Below, piece by piece: positions 44,210 through 56,938 of a DNA stretch of 64,000 nucleotides (the stretch's first letter is position 1; every line of letters starts with the position of its first letter). The DNA comes from Davidsoniella eucalypti. Lineage: Eukaryota; Ascomycota; Sordariomycetes; Microascales; Ceratocystidaceae. The notes under the pieces are model-generated. The model was not told where the DNA came from. It did no database searches and worked only from the letters and a program-made list of their open reading frames with translations. The stretch spans positions 310,001-374,000 of the forward strand of contig RMBW01000009.1 of assembly GCA_004009845.1 (NCBI GenBank), in the 5' to 3' direction. A program made the translations under genes and the position numbers.

Positions 44210-47200
44210 CTACTTGTTGCGTCTTGGTGACTTCATCACACCACCACCACCAAATGTGCCTTTGCGCTGCTCACCGAGGCCGCGGCGACCGTTTGTAATG
44301 TTGCCCCTGCCACCGAAACCACCACGACCGCCCCCACGGCCACCTCCACGGCCACCTCCACGACCGCCTCCACGACCAAAGCTGCCACGACCACCAAAGC
44401 TACCACGGCCACCTGATGAGTTGCCGCCACGGAAGCCGCCGCGTCCACGCTGTTGCACTTGTTGGTTGCGCACAGCAGCCTCAACCTCGTGATCACCGTC
44501 ATCCTCGTCATCGCTCTCCTTGCCACGCTTGTTTGAGAACTTGAGCTTGCCACCGCGGACGCGATGACCGGCGTCACGGCTCTTCAGGGCGGCGACATAG
44601 GCACCAACGCCAGATTGACCACCGGCAGCAGGGTCGGCATCCATATCGACATCCCCGTCGTCATCGTCACGGCCCAGAATGAGCTTGCCGTCCAGATCGG
44701 TTTTGGCTTTGGTTTTGGTAGGCTTGCGGAGCTTGCTTGGCTTAGTGGTTGAGATGCTAGCAAGAGCACGGCGGTCGAGTAGATCGAGGGGCTCTTCATC
44801 GTCCTCGATAATGTAGGCTTGACCAGCCTTCTTGTTCTTGCGTGAGGAACCACTCCCCTCCTCGTTGTCAGAGTTGTCGCTATCACTGCTGTACAACGCT
44901 TGGTCGTAAGCATCATCGTACTTGGGACCATTTTCCTCGTCATCACTACCATCGGCACCGTCACGGGCATCCTTATCGGCCTGCTTCTTCTTCTTGCTAC
45001 GCTCCTTGGTCTTGCGGATGTTGATAATCAACTTGCGGTCAGATTCGGGAGAGTTGCGGTAGATAGCATCATAACCGAAGCGACGCACCATGCGTTCAAG
45101 GATATGTCTAACCTTGGACTTGAAGTGGCTCTTGTGTTCGTGACTCCACACGATGATGTTGGGTACTAGAGTTTGTAGGCGAGGGGTGATAAGCTCTAGT
45201 GGTAGGCTGATCACACAGATCTTGATGAATCCTAGGACGGATTTGACGATTTCGCGGTTGTTCGAGGTCAAGAATAGATCCATGGTCTGTACCAAGTCGG
45301 TGAGAGTCTGCACACTGATGACATCCTTGAACTCATATAACGTCCGGCTAAGAGCAGTGATGGAAGCTGAGATCATGTGAGGGGTGCTACCGGCAAGACC
45401 GGCACTGATCATGGTGAAGAACTCTTCGATAGTAGCGGGAACGTCAGGAGAGTCATCAGGCATGTGGGGAACTTTGGAGTTCTGAAGCAGAGCGCCATTA
45501 GCTTCAGCCATCATTTGTCCCATCTGGACGAGTAGACTATACGCGGTCTCACGGGCACGCTCGTTGTTCTCCTTGCACGAGATGACAACCTCACTTAGAA
45601 TGGTAGGAATGAAGTGTAGTTCAGTGGCGGGAACGAAAGGTAGTAGGGCGGAGATGGCAGCCAGACGCTCACGACGAGCAGGGGCAGAGACCTTATCGGC
45701 GCTCGAAATTAGCAGCTGCTGTAGCTCGGAGTTGCGCTCGGTAAGAGCGATCTGTCCAGTGGGCGATTCAGCAAGGCGAGGAATTAGCTTGTAAGCCTTT
45801 TTCTGCAGCTGAGGCTCGGCGCCACGGGAGATGACAACAGCAGCGATTTCGAAGAGAGAACTGAAGCTGGCGCGGGGGATGTAGATAGACATGGTGATGA
45901 CTAGATCCATCAGAGTCTGAGAGGCTGAAGGAAGAGTATCCTTCTTTTGGTTGATTCTCTCCTCCTTGGTGATTTCCTTCTGAAGTTCTTCAGTCAGCAT
46001 TTTGCTGACACGATCAAAGGTCTCCATCAGCTCAGCCTCGGGGGTAATGCTGAGGAAAGCATTGATAGTCTGAAGAATGGGACCTCTGCTCTGGGGAAGG
46101 GTCTGGGTGTAAACGTTGAATAGAACGGCAAGCATGTTACCGGCAAAGGTGCCGAGATACTGGAGGTTCTCTTGAGCTTTGGCGCGAGTGACGCGGCTTT
46201 GTAGAAGAAGATCCTCCTCCTCTTCATCTTCGATAGAGGCTACAGCCTGAATCGACTCAACTAACATGCGTAGAGAGCGGCAGATATCAAGTCTCAGCTC
46301 CGGCTGCGAGTATAGTAGATTGGCTAGGAGTTCGGCGAACTCTTGGTCAAAAGCCTCAGTAACATCTAAAGGCAGATCACAGTAGCCGGGAAGTAGAGCC
46401 CAGGTTTGTTGAACGAGAGTCTCGAAGATCTTGACCTCCATAGTACGCTCACCTTGGTGCTCCATGACACGCTGGTACATGACTTGACTGAGAGGAATGA
46501 ACTCGGTCTTGAAGTGAGCAAGCTTAGTGTTGCTGACGTATTCACGTAGCAGAGGCATCATCCAAGCACGGCCAGGTTGGCCCTTGACAGGGACAGCTAG
46601 GTTCAGAGGCATGACGGATAGAACAGCCTCCGGGCCCATGGCACGAATTGCCTTGCCAATGACATCGTCAGCTTTGGCCTTGTTCTGGAAAGCTCCGTGG
46701 GCGCGGATGTCACCAATAGTCTTGGTGATGTTTATCATGATGGGGTAAGAAGTCCAGCGCAGCGCATCAAACATGGCGCCAAGCACAGTGAATGTCTCGA
46801 GCCAGGCAGCCTGGTACTGAACACTGAGTAGGCCTTCAGCAATCTTGGCAACCTTCTCGAGGATCTTCTCGTCGAAGACAGAGGGTTCGATAACACTCTG
46901 CTTGGGAACGCAAGTCGCAATAAACGAGACGAGGCACTGAGAAGCTGAGATTCTGATGCTCTCGGCAGGAGACTCCAGGAAGCGGGCGACCATGGCAAAG
47001 ATTGTGGGCAACTTCTGGAAGGTCTCATCGGGCTCAAGCATGGCAGAAACTTGGTAGCCACGAGACAGAATAGCCACCCACGGGGGAACTAGCTGAGTGT
47101 CGTTCTCGGCGGGCTGCAACTCAGAGATGATCTCCATGAGACGAGGCAGCTTGGCAGACATAGCCTCATCGGTCATACCTTCGAAGATAACCTCGAAGAT

Positions 47201-48089
47201 GTCGAAGACGGCAATAACCATGTACTCATTGCCGCTCTTGGCGATACCAAGTAGCAGTTCGCATAGCGGTTCGATAGTCTTGCTGGGCCAGCCACCGGAC
47301 GCATGGGCGACGGTCTTGGTCAGTTGAAGAGCGTGGATCAGCGTAGGGTCGTGAGCCTCGGCCTTCTTGCTCTGTTTGCGCAGCTCAACGCTCTTGACTA
47401 CGAGGTCCTCCAGGCTCTTCATGGCAGTATGGGCGCACATGTCGGCGGCCGGGTGATCTAGCGACGGGCTTGGCGGTGGGCTACGCAGGACCTTGGTGAG
47501 CGAATCTTGGGCTCGGCGGCGGACCTTGGGACGCTGGTCTAGCGACAGGTGAAGAAGACCGGCCACTGCGCGGCGAGGGCTGATTTCAGACATGGGAAGT
47601 TCCCAGGCGGCGGCATCTTGAGCGAGAAGCAAAGATTCGAGGCAGCCAATGGACGAGCGCAGCAGAGCAGGCTCGCCGTCTTGTAGGAGGAGCGTAGGGG
47701 CGATAAAGGTGAAGACGGCAGTGAACTTAGAGCGCAGGATGGGCTGTGGAGCATACGGCGTGACGACATCGAGCAGGTAGATTACGGAGCTGGTGATCTC
47801 GGGGTTTGGGTTGCCGTTGGAGTTGCTTTGGTTCAGTAGAGCCAGCAGCGCAGCGAAATAGGCGGTTGGTGTTGGAGTAGCATTTTGCTCTTTGATAGTA
47901 GACTCGACTGCCGAGAGAACGACGACATTCTAGCGGCGAAAAGAAGAGTTAGCAAAGAACTGACTGAGGTAAAGCACGACCTATCGTGAAGTGTGTGTAA
48001 GCGAACTACATAGTCGATACCTTTTGTTGACTCTGGAGGCCAGGAGATTTGATCTTGTCTAGCTTTTCCGCTAGCGTTAGAGACGCCAT
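44210..48089 (-). CDS. RRP12: ribosome biogenesis protein RRP12 with RGG tail
   Basis: Two exons on the minus strand, 48089-48021 and 47929-44210, are joined across a 91-nt intron with donor GTATCG. The product has 1,262 residues. The start MASLTLAEKLDKIKSP is followed by VVVLSAVEST, and most of the chain is a HEAT-like alpha solenoid. The NUC173-type region lies around residues 490-690 (IPLSQVMYQRVMEHQ, VQQTWALLPGYCDLPLDV). Rrp12 is a karyopherin-like factor for nuclear export and maturation of both ribosomal subunits. The C-terminal third is charged: a Lys/Asp-rich segment around 995-1060, then acidic patches. At about 1186-1240 there is a dense RGG/GGRG run absent from budding yeast Rrp12 as I recall it. 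Such RGG boxes bind RNA and are arginine-methylated in other nucleolar proteins. Confidence 0.95.
44290..44460 (-). repeat. GGNCGNGGN-type tandem repeat coding the RGG box of RRP12
   Basis: The coding strand has repeating GGTGGCCGTGGAGGT-like units, read on the plus strand as CCACGGCCACCT units. They encode successive RGG and GRGG steps, with four near-identical units in the middle. Confidence 0.75.
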
Positions 48090-48654
48090 GATTGCGGAGA
48101 GGTTTGAAGTTGGAGTTTTGAGTAGAAGAAGATCAACGGTTGCGAAGGTTTTGCAGAATGAATCTTCTTCTATAACATCAAAATTCTCTACTCGTTGGAC
48201 TATGTTTTTTTTTTCCAAAAATTCTATTTTTTTTGCCGGGGTCCCAAAGTCGTAGGGCTAAGAAAAAAGTTGAAAATTCTCGGGGGGGCTGCAGATGAGA
48301 ACGCCTGGTGACAGCTGGCATACATCGTCAATTGCATCATTGCAGGGATGCTGCTTTTATCATATCTGCTACTTTTTTGTGGACCCGGTACCAAACATGT
48401 TATGTTGTAAGTGGTTTTTACTGTAATGGGATAGAGAGAACTAGGGTGTTATTTTATTGTCCATGTTCAATTTCACCATATTTGAAGACACAACGAAGCT
48501 TCCAAGTTGCGATAAGTTTATCTGGGCCGAAACCATTAAATTTTGTTATACAAATCACACTTGAAACAAAAGGTGAATGTCTGCCTAACCGCTTATAATA
48601 AAGAAAAGAAAAAAGCCAAGTACTCAAGAACAAAAGAAACAACAAAGCTACCAG
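48090..48654. other. intergenic region, no gene seen
   Basis: This is the RRP12 promoter and leader plus the 3' end of the tricalbin-like gene. T- and A-rich runs occur near 48205-48240. Confidence 0.45.
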
Positions 48655-51600
48655 CTATTTGTTATTTGCGATTTCCGTCTCGACATCGGGAGTCCGTCCG
48701 CTCAACGAGCCTAGATTTTTAACCCTTCTGGCAGCATAGACAGCCTCGTCCTTTGCAAAGCGCACATTCCGCATTGGCTTCCATTGCATCAGACCACGTT
48801 GCATGCGATGCAGATCGCGGCTGCGGCCCTTGTACGACTTCAGCATCTTGAAAGGGTTCTTAGTTTCGTTTCCGGTATCCGGGTCGATATTGCTGTGGCC
48901 TTGGTTAGGGTTGGACTGTCCCGGCTGACCGTTCTCCGATAGAGCGCTATCGGGGCCTTGACGAGGAACTACTGAGGTGGGCGATGATGGCCCCCCTTGA
49001 GAGTTGGTCGTTGCCCAGGACTGGCGATTCTGTAAGTTGATGGAAGCTCCCCTTGATTGACCCGTTACTGATGAAGTAGTATAAGCTTCTGAGTGCCCGT
49101 GTGATGATAGTGATGAGACATCGCCAGAAGGAGAGTCAGTTTCGTGGGTTGGACGCCGACCTGTCATCAACTGTGACGGATCTTCACCGAACGCTCGGCT
49201 CCAGTCAGTACCATCTCGAGCTACCCAGCGACTATGTCCGTACTCTGATTCTTCCACATCTTCGTCTTCTTCTTGAATTGCTTCACGACTATCTCTAAAG
49301 CTGGGAACTGAGGAAGATGAAGAACGGAACGATTCCCGGCGTTTGCGTTCTTCCTCACGTTCAGCATCGGCATGAAGTTTGCGCACGGTATCAGAAAGCT
49401 CAACATCAACTTGCTCGACCCGGGTACCCTCTGCGTAACACGCCTCCCAAGTTTCGATGGTTTCACGCAGCGTATCGGACGTGACAAACCGGATATGGTC
49501 TCTATCGGTACCAGCTGAAAAACGACCGCTGAATCTCAAGCGACCAACTTCTTTGACTTCAAGATCGGGGATAGAGTTGCAATTTTCTTCCGTAATATAG
49601 TTTTGTGATAGGCGAGTTTGGTTGTCACATTTCCAGATAGGAATGTCAAAAGTGTTGTTCTCTTGGTCCACAAGATCTTGGAGCCAGAGAGAGGCGAATG
49701 CATCAGGGTGATGTCTGCGCGGTTGCCAGAACTCGATGAAAATAGGCGAGCGGTACCGGTAACGCACCGGCAGACGCAATCCAGCAATGGCTGCATCCCC
49801 ATTCTTGCCATGATTTGAGATGTCCCACTCGACCATTGGTGAGGCACCGTCGCGGTGGACTGTGCAAACATCTCTACCAACTACATCTGAGGAGCCGCCG
49901 GTGCGGAGGCGGAGCTTTGTCCGATGGCTACTCGAAAACCCTATAGCGGTGAGTTTGGGAGAGGTGAACTCAAACGTGCCAACATCCCAGCCCAATTGGG
50001 AGGGAGCAAGTTGCAGCTTAACGCTACGGAATAGAATTGAGACACGAGCACGGCCGAAGCCGATGCCGCCGTCTAGAGGGTACCACTTTGTGACTTGGCT
50101 AGTGTTGTGCAAGATATCCGAGATCTTCAAGGGAATAACGCCAAGTATAGGGTCATGTTCGCGGTTGCGTGAGTCTCGAACTGTGACTGTCACGATACAA
50201 CTACGCCAATCACGAATGAACTGTTCAGTACCAGCATTGAAGATTGGCTGTGAAGACACCGCCTTGGTACGAGTCTTGTAGACCAACTCATCGTTGAGCG
50301 AAATTGTGCAGTAGGAGCTAGGTAGCGAGCTTCCCTGCTCTTCTTTGGTAGAACCAGCTTCTAGACGGCCAGGCTCATATTCTCGACCTTTGCGCTTTCC
50401 ATTGGATCCCTTGATGTTGGCTAGCTCTAGGCCAACGATTTGATGGACTACAATGCCGAGGATACCGGAAGGCCACTGGATATCAGGAGGGGTTAGCACG
50501 GCGTGCTTTTCGTCCTCGGTGCTAGCTGCTGCCATCTCAGCTTCACGATCAGCTTTGCTAGGCTGGAAAGCCGAGGCAGCAGAAGCAGACTTGAGGTTGG
50601 TATCCTTTGAAGTCGATGTCTTGATTGAAGCAGGATGGCTTTGAGGAGCTGTCATGTTCTGAGGAATAGTCTGAGAGGATGCTTTGGGCAAACTTTGTTC
50701 ATCAATTACAGATGAAGCTGCAACTGCGTCAGAAGTCGGCATATGGACATAGCGAGCCTCGGGGTTTTGCTGGGACTCCGACTGTGTGGGGGTAGATTGC
50801 TGAACGGCGGTGATCCCAGTGGTTGAGATGGGCTCACCAGTTGTGTTTTCAACAGGCAGAACAGCGGCTGGCTGAGGGGCGCTAGGTATGGCCTGTGGCG
50901 AATCAGCGGTGTCCATCATCTTGCTATCATGGCGCTGATGGCGCTGAGCAGTCTTGGCGACATAGGAATGATCTTCCATCTTTGCAGCTTCAGTTTCCTC
51001 CTTCTCAGCCGTTTCGACTAGTTTCTCCTTTGTTTTCCGTTCGCGCTCCATATCCTTTTCAGCTGCGATGCGGAGAGAATCTCTGAAAGGTGCTTTCTCG
51101 AAGTAGCCAACCTCCCATTCTAACTTGCCAGGCATGGAACTATCAGCCTTGAGACCAGCGAGAGATGACGCTTGCTTGTGCATTTGATTAGGAGTCTCCA
51201 TCAAAGATTCGATAGACAGCTCAACTTTCCCGACGACATCGTCAGCAGAGCTACGATCACTATCCCACAGCTCAATGCTTAGCCGTTCGTCAGCTCGGAT
51301 AGTGTCGGGAGTGACTAGGAGAGCGCACGACTCTTCAAAGATGGGGTTGAGGTAGTCCTGTATGACGCGCGTGCAGAATAGCGGCTTAGAGAATTTACTC
51401 CATGAGACCGTAACATATGGATCTGAACCACCACCGTGACTCCCGCGGCGGTCCTGCTTGCTGAGATTGACGCCGCGACGAATGCGAATATAGATGATGC
51501 CGATAGCAGCGGTATCTCGTATGATATCATCGCCAGAAAGAATCGAAGCAATGTCCAATGTCATGCTCTTGGGGGCCACGTACATAGACGCCACCGTCTT

Positions 51601-53342
51601 GATGGCCCAGTTCACGAAATTTGAGATCAAAGGCAAGTTTAAGATGTTCACACCACGCTCAATCATCGGTGTGCAACCGGCCTGAATCTTGGGAACTCCC
51701 ATCAACGTGAACGTTAGAGTCTTGAGAAACGGTGGCTCGGGTGTCAGTTGCACACGCATTCGAACTGTAGCTACCATTCCAATGAGCTCCACCCCTATGT
51801 ATTGGAGCTGTTAGCGGACTATTCTCAATGTCGACGGTATCCCGGAAGCTGACTTACAGACTGGCAGAGGCACGCCAAATAGTCCACGGACACCCAGGTA
51901 GAACACAAGGCGCATTCCCATGTTCTTCGCCTTGGACGAGACATCGCCACCGGATGGCTTCGCGTGGTAGGCGACGGACGCCTCCAGGTTGTAGAACGCT
52001 CCGGACTGCTCCATGGCGGCCAGTTCTTCGGGATCCATGGTCTTGCGGTTCTGGTTGTGTAGTTCGCCCTTGATATCTTGCATGTGGTTGTCGGGCAGGG
52101 CGCGAAGACTCAGCACGCGGATAGGGTTGCTGCCCTGCGAGATGTCGGCGACGCGGACATTCTCGATGATGCCGGGTACGGAGGCGACCATAACGTCTTC
52201 GATGCTACCAAGTCAGCGTTAGATACAGCCAAAGATGTCCGATGGAAGGGAAAGACAGGATGGGTGGGCATGCTACTCACGTGTCGGCAACACCAGCAAA
52301 CATTTCGGGGTTAATGAGGCCCCAGAAGAGGCCTAGCATAGTGTTCATCCACTCGGCAGACTCGGGAATCAGATTCGCCGTAGCCATTTCACCGCGCTCG
52401 CGTTCCGATTCCCACTCACGGTCTCTCCCTTGTCGGATCAAGTCCTTGATCCAAAGAAAAACAGCAGACGCTACAATGGCGGCTAGCGGTACGATGCCCC
52501 ATACTCTAGCTCCAAGCAGGCTTCCCACCACAGAGATACCAAGAAACAACCCGAGAGCGAGAAAACTGGCACGCATTTCCAGGATCTCAAACATGGGCTC
52601 ATAGCTGACGCTTGGAGTCTTGTAGAACAGAATAGAAGTCTTTTCGCTACGAATGGGCACATCGGATGTTGATCCAGGAGCGATGGGATCGGGAGGTGCG
52701 GTGATGTCTTGCGCATGGCGATATTCTTCGCCGCTCATGGATGATTTGATAGAGACGGTAGTTGGCCGGCCAAGATTCTCGTTTGGTACAGACATCTATG
52801 TGCGCGGGATGGTTTATAGGTTAGCTTCGTGTCTTCATTGGGTTTCCAGGCGCACCATGAGTGGTATTTTGGTCAATGACGGTGTAGCGCCAAGCAATCA
52901 AGTGCTCGAAGCTAGTTGGGAGATTACTGACAATTGGATTATCGACGACTTTCTTGTAATCTGTATTGATATCCTGTATCTTGACATCCTTTCCGGTTAC
53001 TGGATCGCGTACTGTCCGCCAGCCCTTGGGCTTTCGTTTTTCAGGCCGATGTGCGCAGACATCATCTTGGTTCACGCCTCCGACTTCTTCTTCTCCGGCA
53101 CCGGCATGGTCATCCTCTTCATCTGCAAGGCCCATGTCATCGTCGGGGTTCTGCACAAAGCCGCTCATGATGCCTCTCTGAGGCACGTTTGCTTCCTTGG
53201 TTTCGGGGTCAGTGCCCTCTATCTCAGCATCACGTCGAGCTTTGTCATGATCGAGTCGTTGCATAAACTCGGCAATGTTTGGAATGCGATTCCGGCCGCT
53301 GTAATGCTGGCCAGATGGCACTGCATTACTTGAATTGTCCAT
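48655..53342 (-). CDS. tricalbin-like SMP/C2-domain protein
   Basis: Four exons on the minus strand (53342-52932, 52795-52281, 52204-51858, 51794-48655) encode 1,470 residues, a typical size for the filamentous-fungal relatives of tricalbins. The first intron needs an uncommon GTCAGT donor. It is chosen because it keeps phase and gives NPIMSVPN at the join. A cytosolic acidic N-terminus precedes a hydrophobic hairpin (about 214-255) that would anchor the protein in the ER. An SMP-type lipid-transfer region follows (about 285-510: ESAEWMNTML, VPGIIENVRV, NPIRVLSLRALP, LPVWVELIGM). A first C2 domain (about 520-640) has SDPYVTVSW and an Asp-rich ELWDSDRSSADD loop suited to calcium. A second C2-like domain lies at about 875-1020 and lacks an obvious Asp cluster. 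The tail is disordered and Ser-rich. I infer tethering of ER to plasma membrane with lipid transfer. A single tricalbin number cannot be assigned. Confidence 0.9.
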
Positions 53343-54822
53343 GATTAATGGGAGCGAGCTAGCCGAAAGAACAGACTCTGCAGAACACAAGGAAGAGGAC
53401 AGTAACTAAGGATGGTAGTCTCGGGGCTCAAGAACAAGAAATAGTAAGCAACATCACATGTACAGTGAGCATCAGAACACTATTATGGGCAGGATAGAAA
53501 AGACAAGAGACGGATTAGAAGAAAGAAAAAAAGCGCCGATCAATATCCAGTCCGTTTTCATCTACAAGGAAATCGGCGGGTTTTTATTTCACGAAGTAGC
53601 CGCCGAATCGCCTCCTGGTGATGCTCTCGAATGAACTAGGCTAAAAGGCTGCTAAACGAGCGACTTGAACGGTCGATGACGTCCACTAGACGAAATCAGC
53701 CACTCGAGCAAAAAACTTAGCGCTGTCTTGACGGCAGTGGCCAAAAGCGGAGGGGAATGCAGTGCACTAAGCACGGCAGAGGAACTTCAGGCTGAACTTC
53801 TTCGAGGTGAAGCAGAGGAATAGGGTTTTATTTGTCGATCGGATGTGGAATGCCGTCTCGGGCTCTTGGAAAGGCGGTGCCGCAGATCCGGTATGACGGC
53901 AAGATCAGCATTGACAAGTACATGCAGAGATGTTGAAATAACACTGCATAACAGGCCGACAATACAAAGTCAAAATCGGAATCAACCATGCTTTTGGTGT
54001 TCAAAGTTGCCACTTCGTGCCAGCATAGCCAGGGTTCCTATTCTGTCTTCTTCCTATCTAGTAGTTGCTTCGTGGCTTCGTCATACAGAAATAGGCCATC
54101 CCTTGCTCTGTTTTTCCCGCTTCGGGCTTCGGTAGCAACTTTTGTCTCATCCCAACGACAACACCGTCAAGATAGACAGAAGAAATCAATATTTCAAGAG
54201 CTCAAGGATGTGTCCGCGAACGGAAGATCTACAGTCTATCAAATTTCACAATACATTCATTCGGTCACAGAGTAGTCAGGATATAGAAGCACAAGATCAA
54301 GATAGGTGTTGCTGTAGTTTTAGTCTTGGTCGCCGAAAGGCGAGCACAAGACTTTAATGAAAATGATGGTATTTTCGGCAAGATAGAAATAATACAGAGC
54401 AGGCTAATGAGAAACTCTTGGGTTTAAACGGCAACTTGAAGATGATCGAAAGACCAAACAAGCGAAAATACAGCAAGCAAAACAAAACAAACAGGAAACT
54501 GGAAGATTAACTGTGAAGGCAGTATAAAGAAAGAAGCAAGATAACAAAATCAGATAACAGTTCTGGTGGTGGTGAAAGCCCATTCATTCGCCACCCAGCC
54601 AGTGCAAGATACACGCCGGTATCTCGACGGCCTAAGCAATATACGCCCAGTTTGTCATCGATGTCAACAAGATGCCGAGTAGAAAAGCTTGCTATAAGAT
54701 ATAATATATAAAGGAAGACTGAACGAGAGACAAGAAGAGGAGAGGATATGAGTCTTCGCAGACAGTGTCTTGAGGGGGTTGTAGTAGATGTGTGATTAAG
54801 AGACAAGGAAAAGAGGAGGAGG
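53343..54822. other. intergenic region, no supported gene
   Basis: The tricalbin-like gene's promoter and the downstream region of the Ser/Ala-rich gene. Only short overlapping open frames occur, with no domain or splice continuation that I can support. Confidence 0.45.
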
Positions 54823-56445
54823 TTATGAGGAGAGCATATTGGACACCGCAAAGGGCTGTGATAATGAGAGCAGCTTCTTGGAGCAGCGTGACACCGGCGT
54901 CTTAGGCTCGCTGTCAGCTTCTGACTCTTCAGAATCGTCCATGTCGGTGTCTGTATCGCCGAGCACAGACGAAGACTCCATGATGCTGCTGGCATCCGAC
55001 ATGTCCATGTCAGGGCTTTGGCTGAAGGAGACGCTAGGCACCGGCAAGACGGTGCGCGGCACGCCAGAGAAGGACGAAGAGGGGATTAGAGATAGAACGG
55101 GACGCTTGTTGCGCGGGTGTGGCACGGGAATGCCGAGCTGGATAGGCGCTGAGACGGGCGCGGCCACAGGGATATTGCTGTTGCTGTTGCTGTTGCTGTG
55201 GTTGGTGGCTTCGGGCTCGATAGACAGGCGAGCCTTCTTCTGCGACTGCTCGGCGGCGCGGAGAGCCACCAGTGCGCCGCTGATCTCATCGTCGGCGATG
55301 TCGTTCTCGTCCTCGTCCTCCTGGCCGATGGTCCAGCGCCACTGGCGCTTCTTTTCACGGCGCTTAGTAGTGGGCGCAGGCACGGCGGGGGTAGCAGCGC
55401 CCTGGGCCACCATAGGCGACGAAGGGGCCAGGCCGGCCATGCGGCGGCGCATCTCCTCAAAGGGGCCGGGAGTCATGCCGCCATCGCGAGTCTGGTTATC
55501 CGAGAACGGATCGATGGGAGTGTTGGGCTCGCTAGCCCCGGTCCAGGCAGGAGAAGCCGGCTCGTCAGCAGTCAACAGGTCAATGTGCGAGATGGTGTAC
55601 TTTTCGTTGACGATGGTCTGCTCCAACGGAGAGTTGTAGCCAACGTGCTTGGGTATGCGGACGACCAGACCACGAGACTGGCGGCTCGGCGAGTTGCGCA
55701 GGATGCTGTGAAGCGAGCGGGGCTGCGTGTAGGGCAGCGAGTTGGCACGGATGAGCGGCGCCGGAGCCAACGGCGAAGAGGCGGCGGCACCGAAGCAGGC
55801 TGCCTGCTCTTGTTGGCTGGGCAGCTCGGCAGCGGCAACGGAGGCCCGGCGCGGCTCAGAGATGGAAACGCAGCGGGATGCGGCTACGCGGGTGTTGATG
55901 CTCAGCTTCAGAGAGCTTCTCTCAACGGCTGATGCAGATGGCGCCGGGAAGTCGAAGACGCCACACTGCTCGACGGGGCCGGCTGATAGAGGAGGAGTCG
56001 ACGTCATGCTGGAGGAGAAACAGGTGGCGTCTGCTGGCGGGGTTTGCTTGGTGGCAGAGCCGGACGCCGAGCTGGCAGAGCCCGCGGGCGATATTGGGTA
56101 GGCCGTCAATGGGGTCTCTGGGTAAGATTGGTGCTGTTGCTGGCTCTTGGAGCTGTAGCCAGCGACCGTCTTGGTGTTGATCGCCGTCAATGGGTCGGAA
56201 TGTGAGTGCTGGTGGTGTACCTGGTGGTGGTGGTGCGGCAGGCTGGCCACGGAGCTGGTGCTGGGCACATAGACGTTGGTCAATGTGTTGTAGGCGGTAG
56301 GCGACGAGTGCTCGATCAGCGCCAATGTACTCGTGATTCTGTGCGAGGTAGCGGCGGCAGAAGCCGTAGCCATGTGGGTAGCCAGAGACAGCTTTGGACG
56401 GCCGGGACGAGCCACGGGCTTGTATGACATCGTAGAGACGCTCAT
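54823..56445 (-). CDS. Ser/Ala/Pro-rich protein with conserved central block, function unknown
   Basis: A single exon encodes 540 residues from ATG at 56445. The first 230 residues are low complexity (Ser/Thr/Ala, a His-rich patch HHHHQVHHQHSHSD and Gln/Ser stretches). A more protein-like block lies at about 240-290 (RSLHSILRNSPSR, then YNSPLEQTIVNEKYTISHIDLL). Next comes an Arg/Lys-rich WRWTIGQ segment at about 365-375 preceded by KRREKKR, which could act as a nuclear localisation signal. The rest is acidic and Ser-rich, with an SNSNSNSN run from a CAG/GCT-type microsatellite. Several SP and TP sites suggest phosphorylation. GC content is high relative to the flanks, with strong coding bias. 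I recall similar unnamed proteins in filamentous fungi but assign no function. Confidence 0.7.
   Translation of the reverse strand: MSVSTMSYKPVARPGRPKLSLATHMATASAAATSHRITSTLALIEHSSPTAYNTLTNVYVPSTSSVASLPHHHHQVHHQHSHSDPLTAINTKTVAGYSSKSQQQHQSYPETPLTAYPISPAGSASSASGSATKQTPPADATCFSSSMTSTPPLSAGPVEQCGVFDFPAPSASAVERSSLKLSINTRVAASRCVSISEPRRASVAAAELPSQQEQAACFGAAASSPLAPAPLIRANSLPYTQPRSLHSILRNSPSRQSRGLVVRIPKHVGYNSPLEQTIVNEKYTISHIDLLTADEPASPAWTGASEPNTPIDPFSDNQTRDGGMTPGPFEEMRRRMAGLAPSSPMVAQGAATPAVPAPTTKRREKKRQWRWTIGQEDEDENDIADDEISGALVALRAAEQSQKKARLSIEPEATNHSNSNSNSNIPVAAPVSAPIQLGIPVPHPRNKRPVLSLIPSSSFSGVPRTVLPVPSVSFSQSPDMDMSDASSIMESSSVLGDTDTDMDDSEESEADSEPKTPVSRCSKKLLSLSQPFAVSNMLSS
55174..55198. repeat. GCTGTT microsatellite in coding sequence (SN repeat)
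   Basis: About four tandem copies of a six-base unit, read on the minus strand as AACAGC, encode alternating Ser-Asn residues inside the gene at 54823-56445. Confidence 0.7.
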
Positions 56446-56926
56446 TATGAAAATAGGTAGAAGGGGGAGGGAATAAATTATACAATAGAAGACGGAAAAA
56501 TAGTACAGGAGAAGAGGAGGTTAGGGTGAGAGGATGTGTAGAGCAGGAGACAGCGTCAGAGCAGGTCTCCCCTCGTTATCGGTCTAGTGCAGGTCCACGG
56601 TGAAGGATATAGCAGTAGAGTATATAGAGTATTAGTAGCAGTAGAAGCGACGATGATATCAGAAGTAGCTGAAAGACGATAGAGTCAGGAACGTAGAGTG
56701 TTGGTTGGATCGAGGATATATAAGAGTGTTCGTAGCAGTTGAAGAAGAACAATGTCAGGCTTTATGATTTTTTTTTCCTCTTCCCAAGATCGACATGAAG
56801 CGGGCAGGCGCTTGCTTTTCTATTTCTCGAGTTTCCAGACTAAAGAGAATGAATAAGACCGATCCAATAAAACGGCGGAGCGCCATTTTCTCAGCCAGAG
56901 TAGCAAAAAGAGGGTGTAGACTGGAT

Positions 56927-56938
56927 GGGGGGGGGGGG
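56927..56938. repeat. poly(G) run, 12 bases
   Basis: An uninterrupted G12 tract (C12 on the transcribed strand of the minus gene upstream region), unusual in this A/T-leaning intergenic DNA. Confidence 0.85.

Noticed and set aside
44214..44492. Plus-strand Pro/Arg-rich open frame
   Set aside because: Antisense shadow of the RRP12 RGG box.
54839..55932. Long plus-strand open frames opposite the Ser/Ala-rich gene
   Set aside because: Caused by high GC and third-position bias of the minus-strand gene. The minus frame is longer, starts with a good ATG and has conserved-looking blocks.
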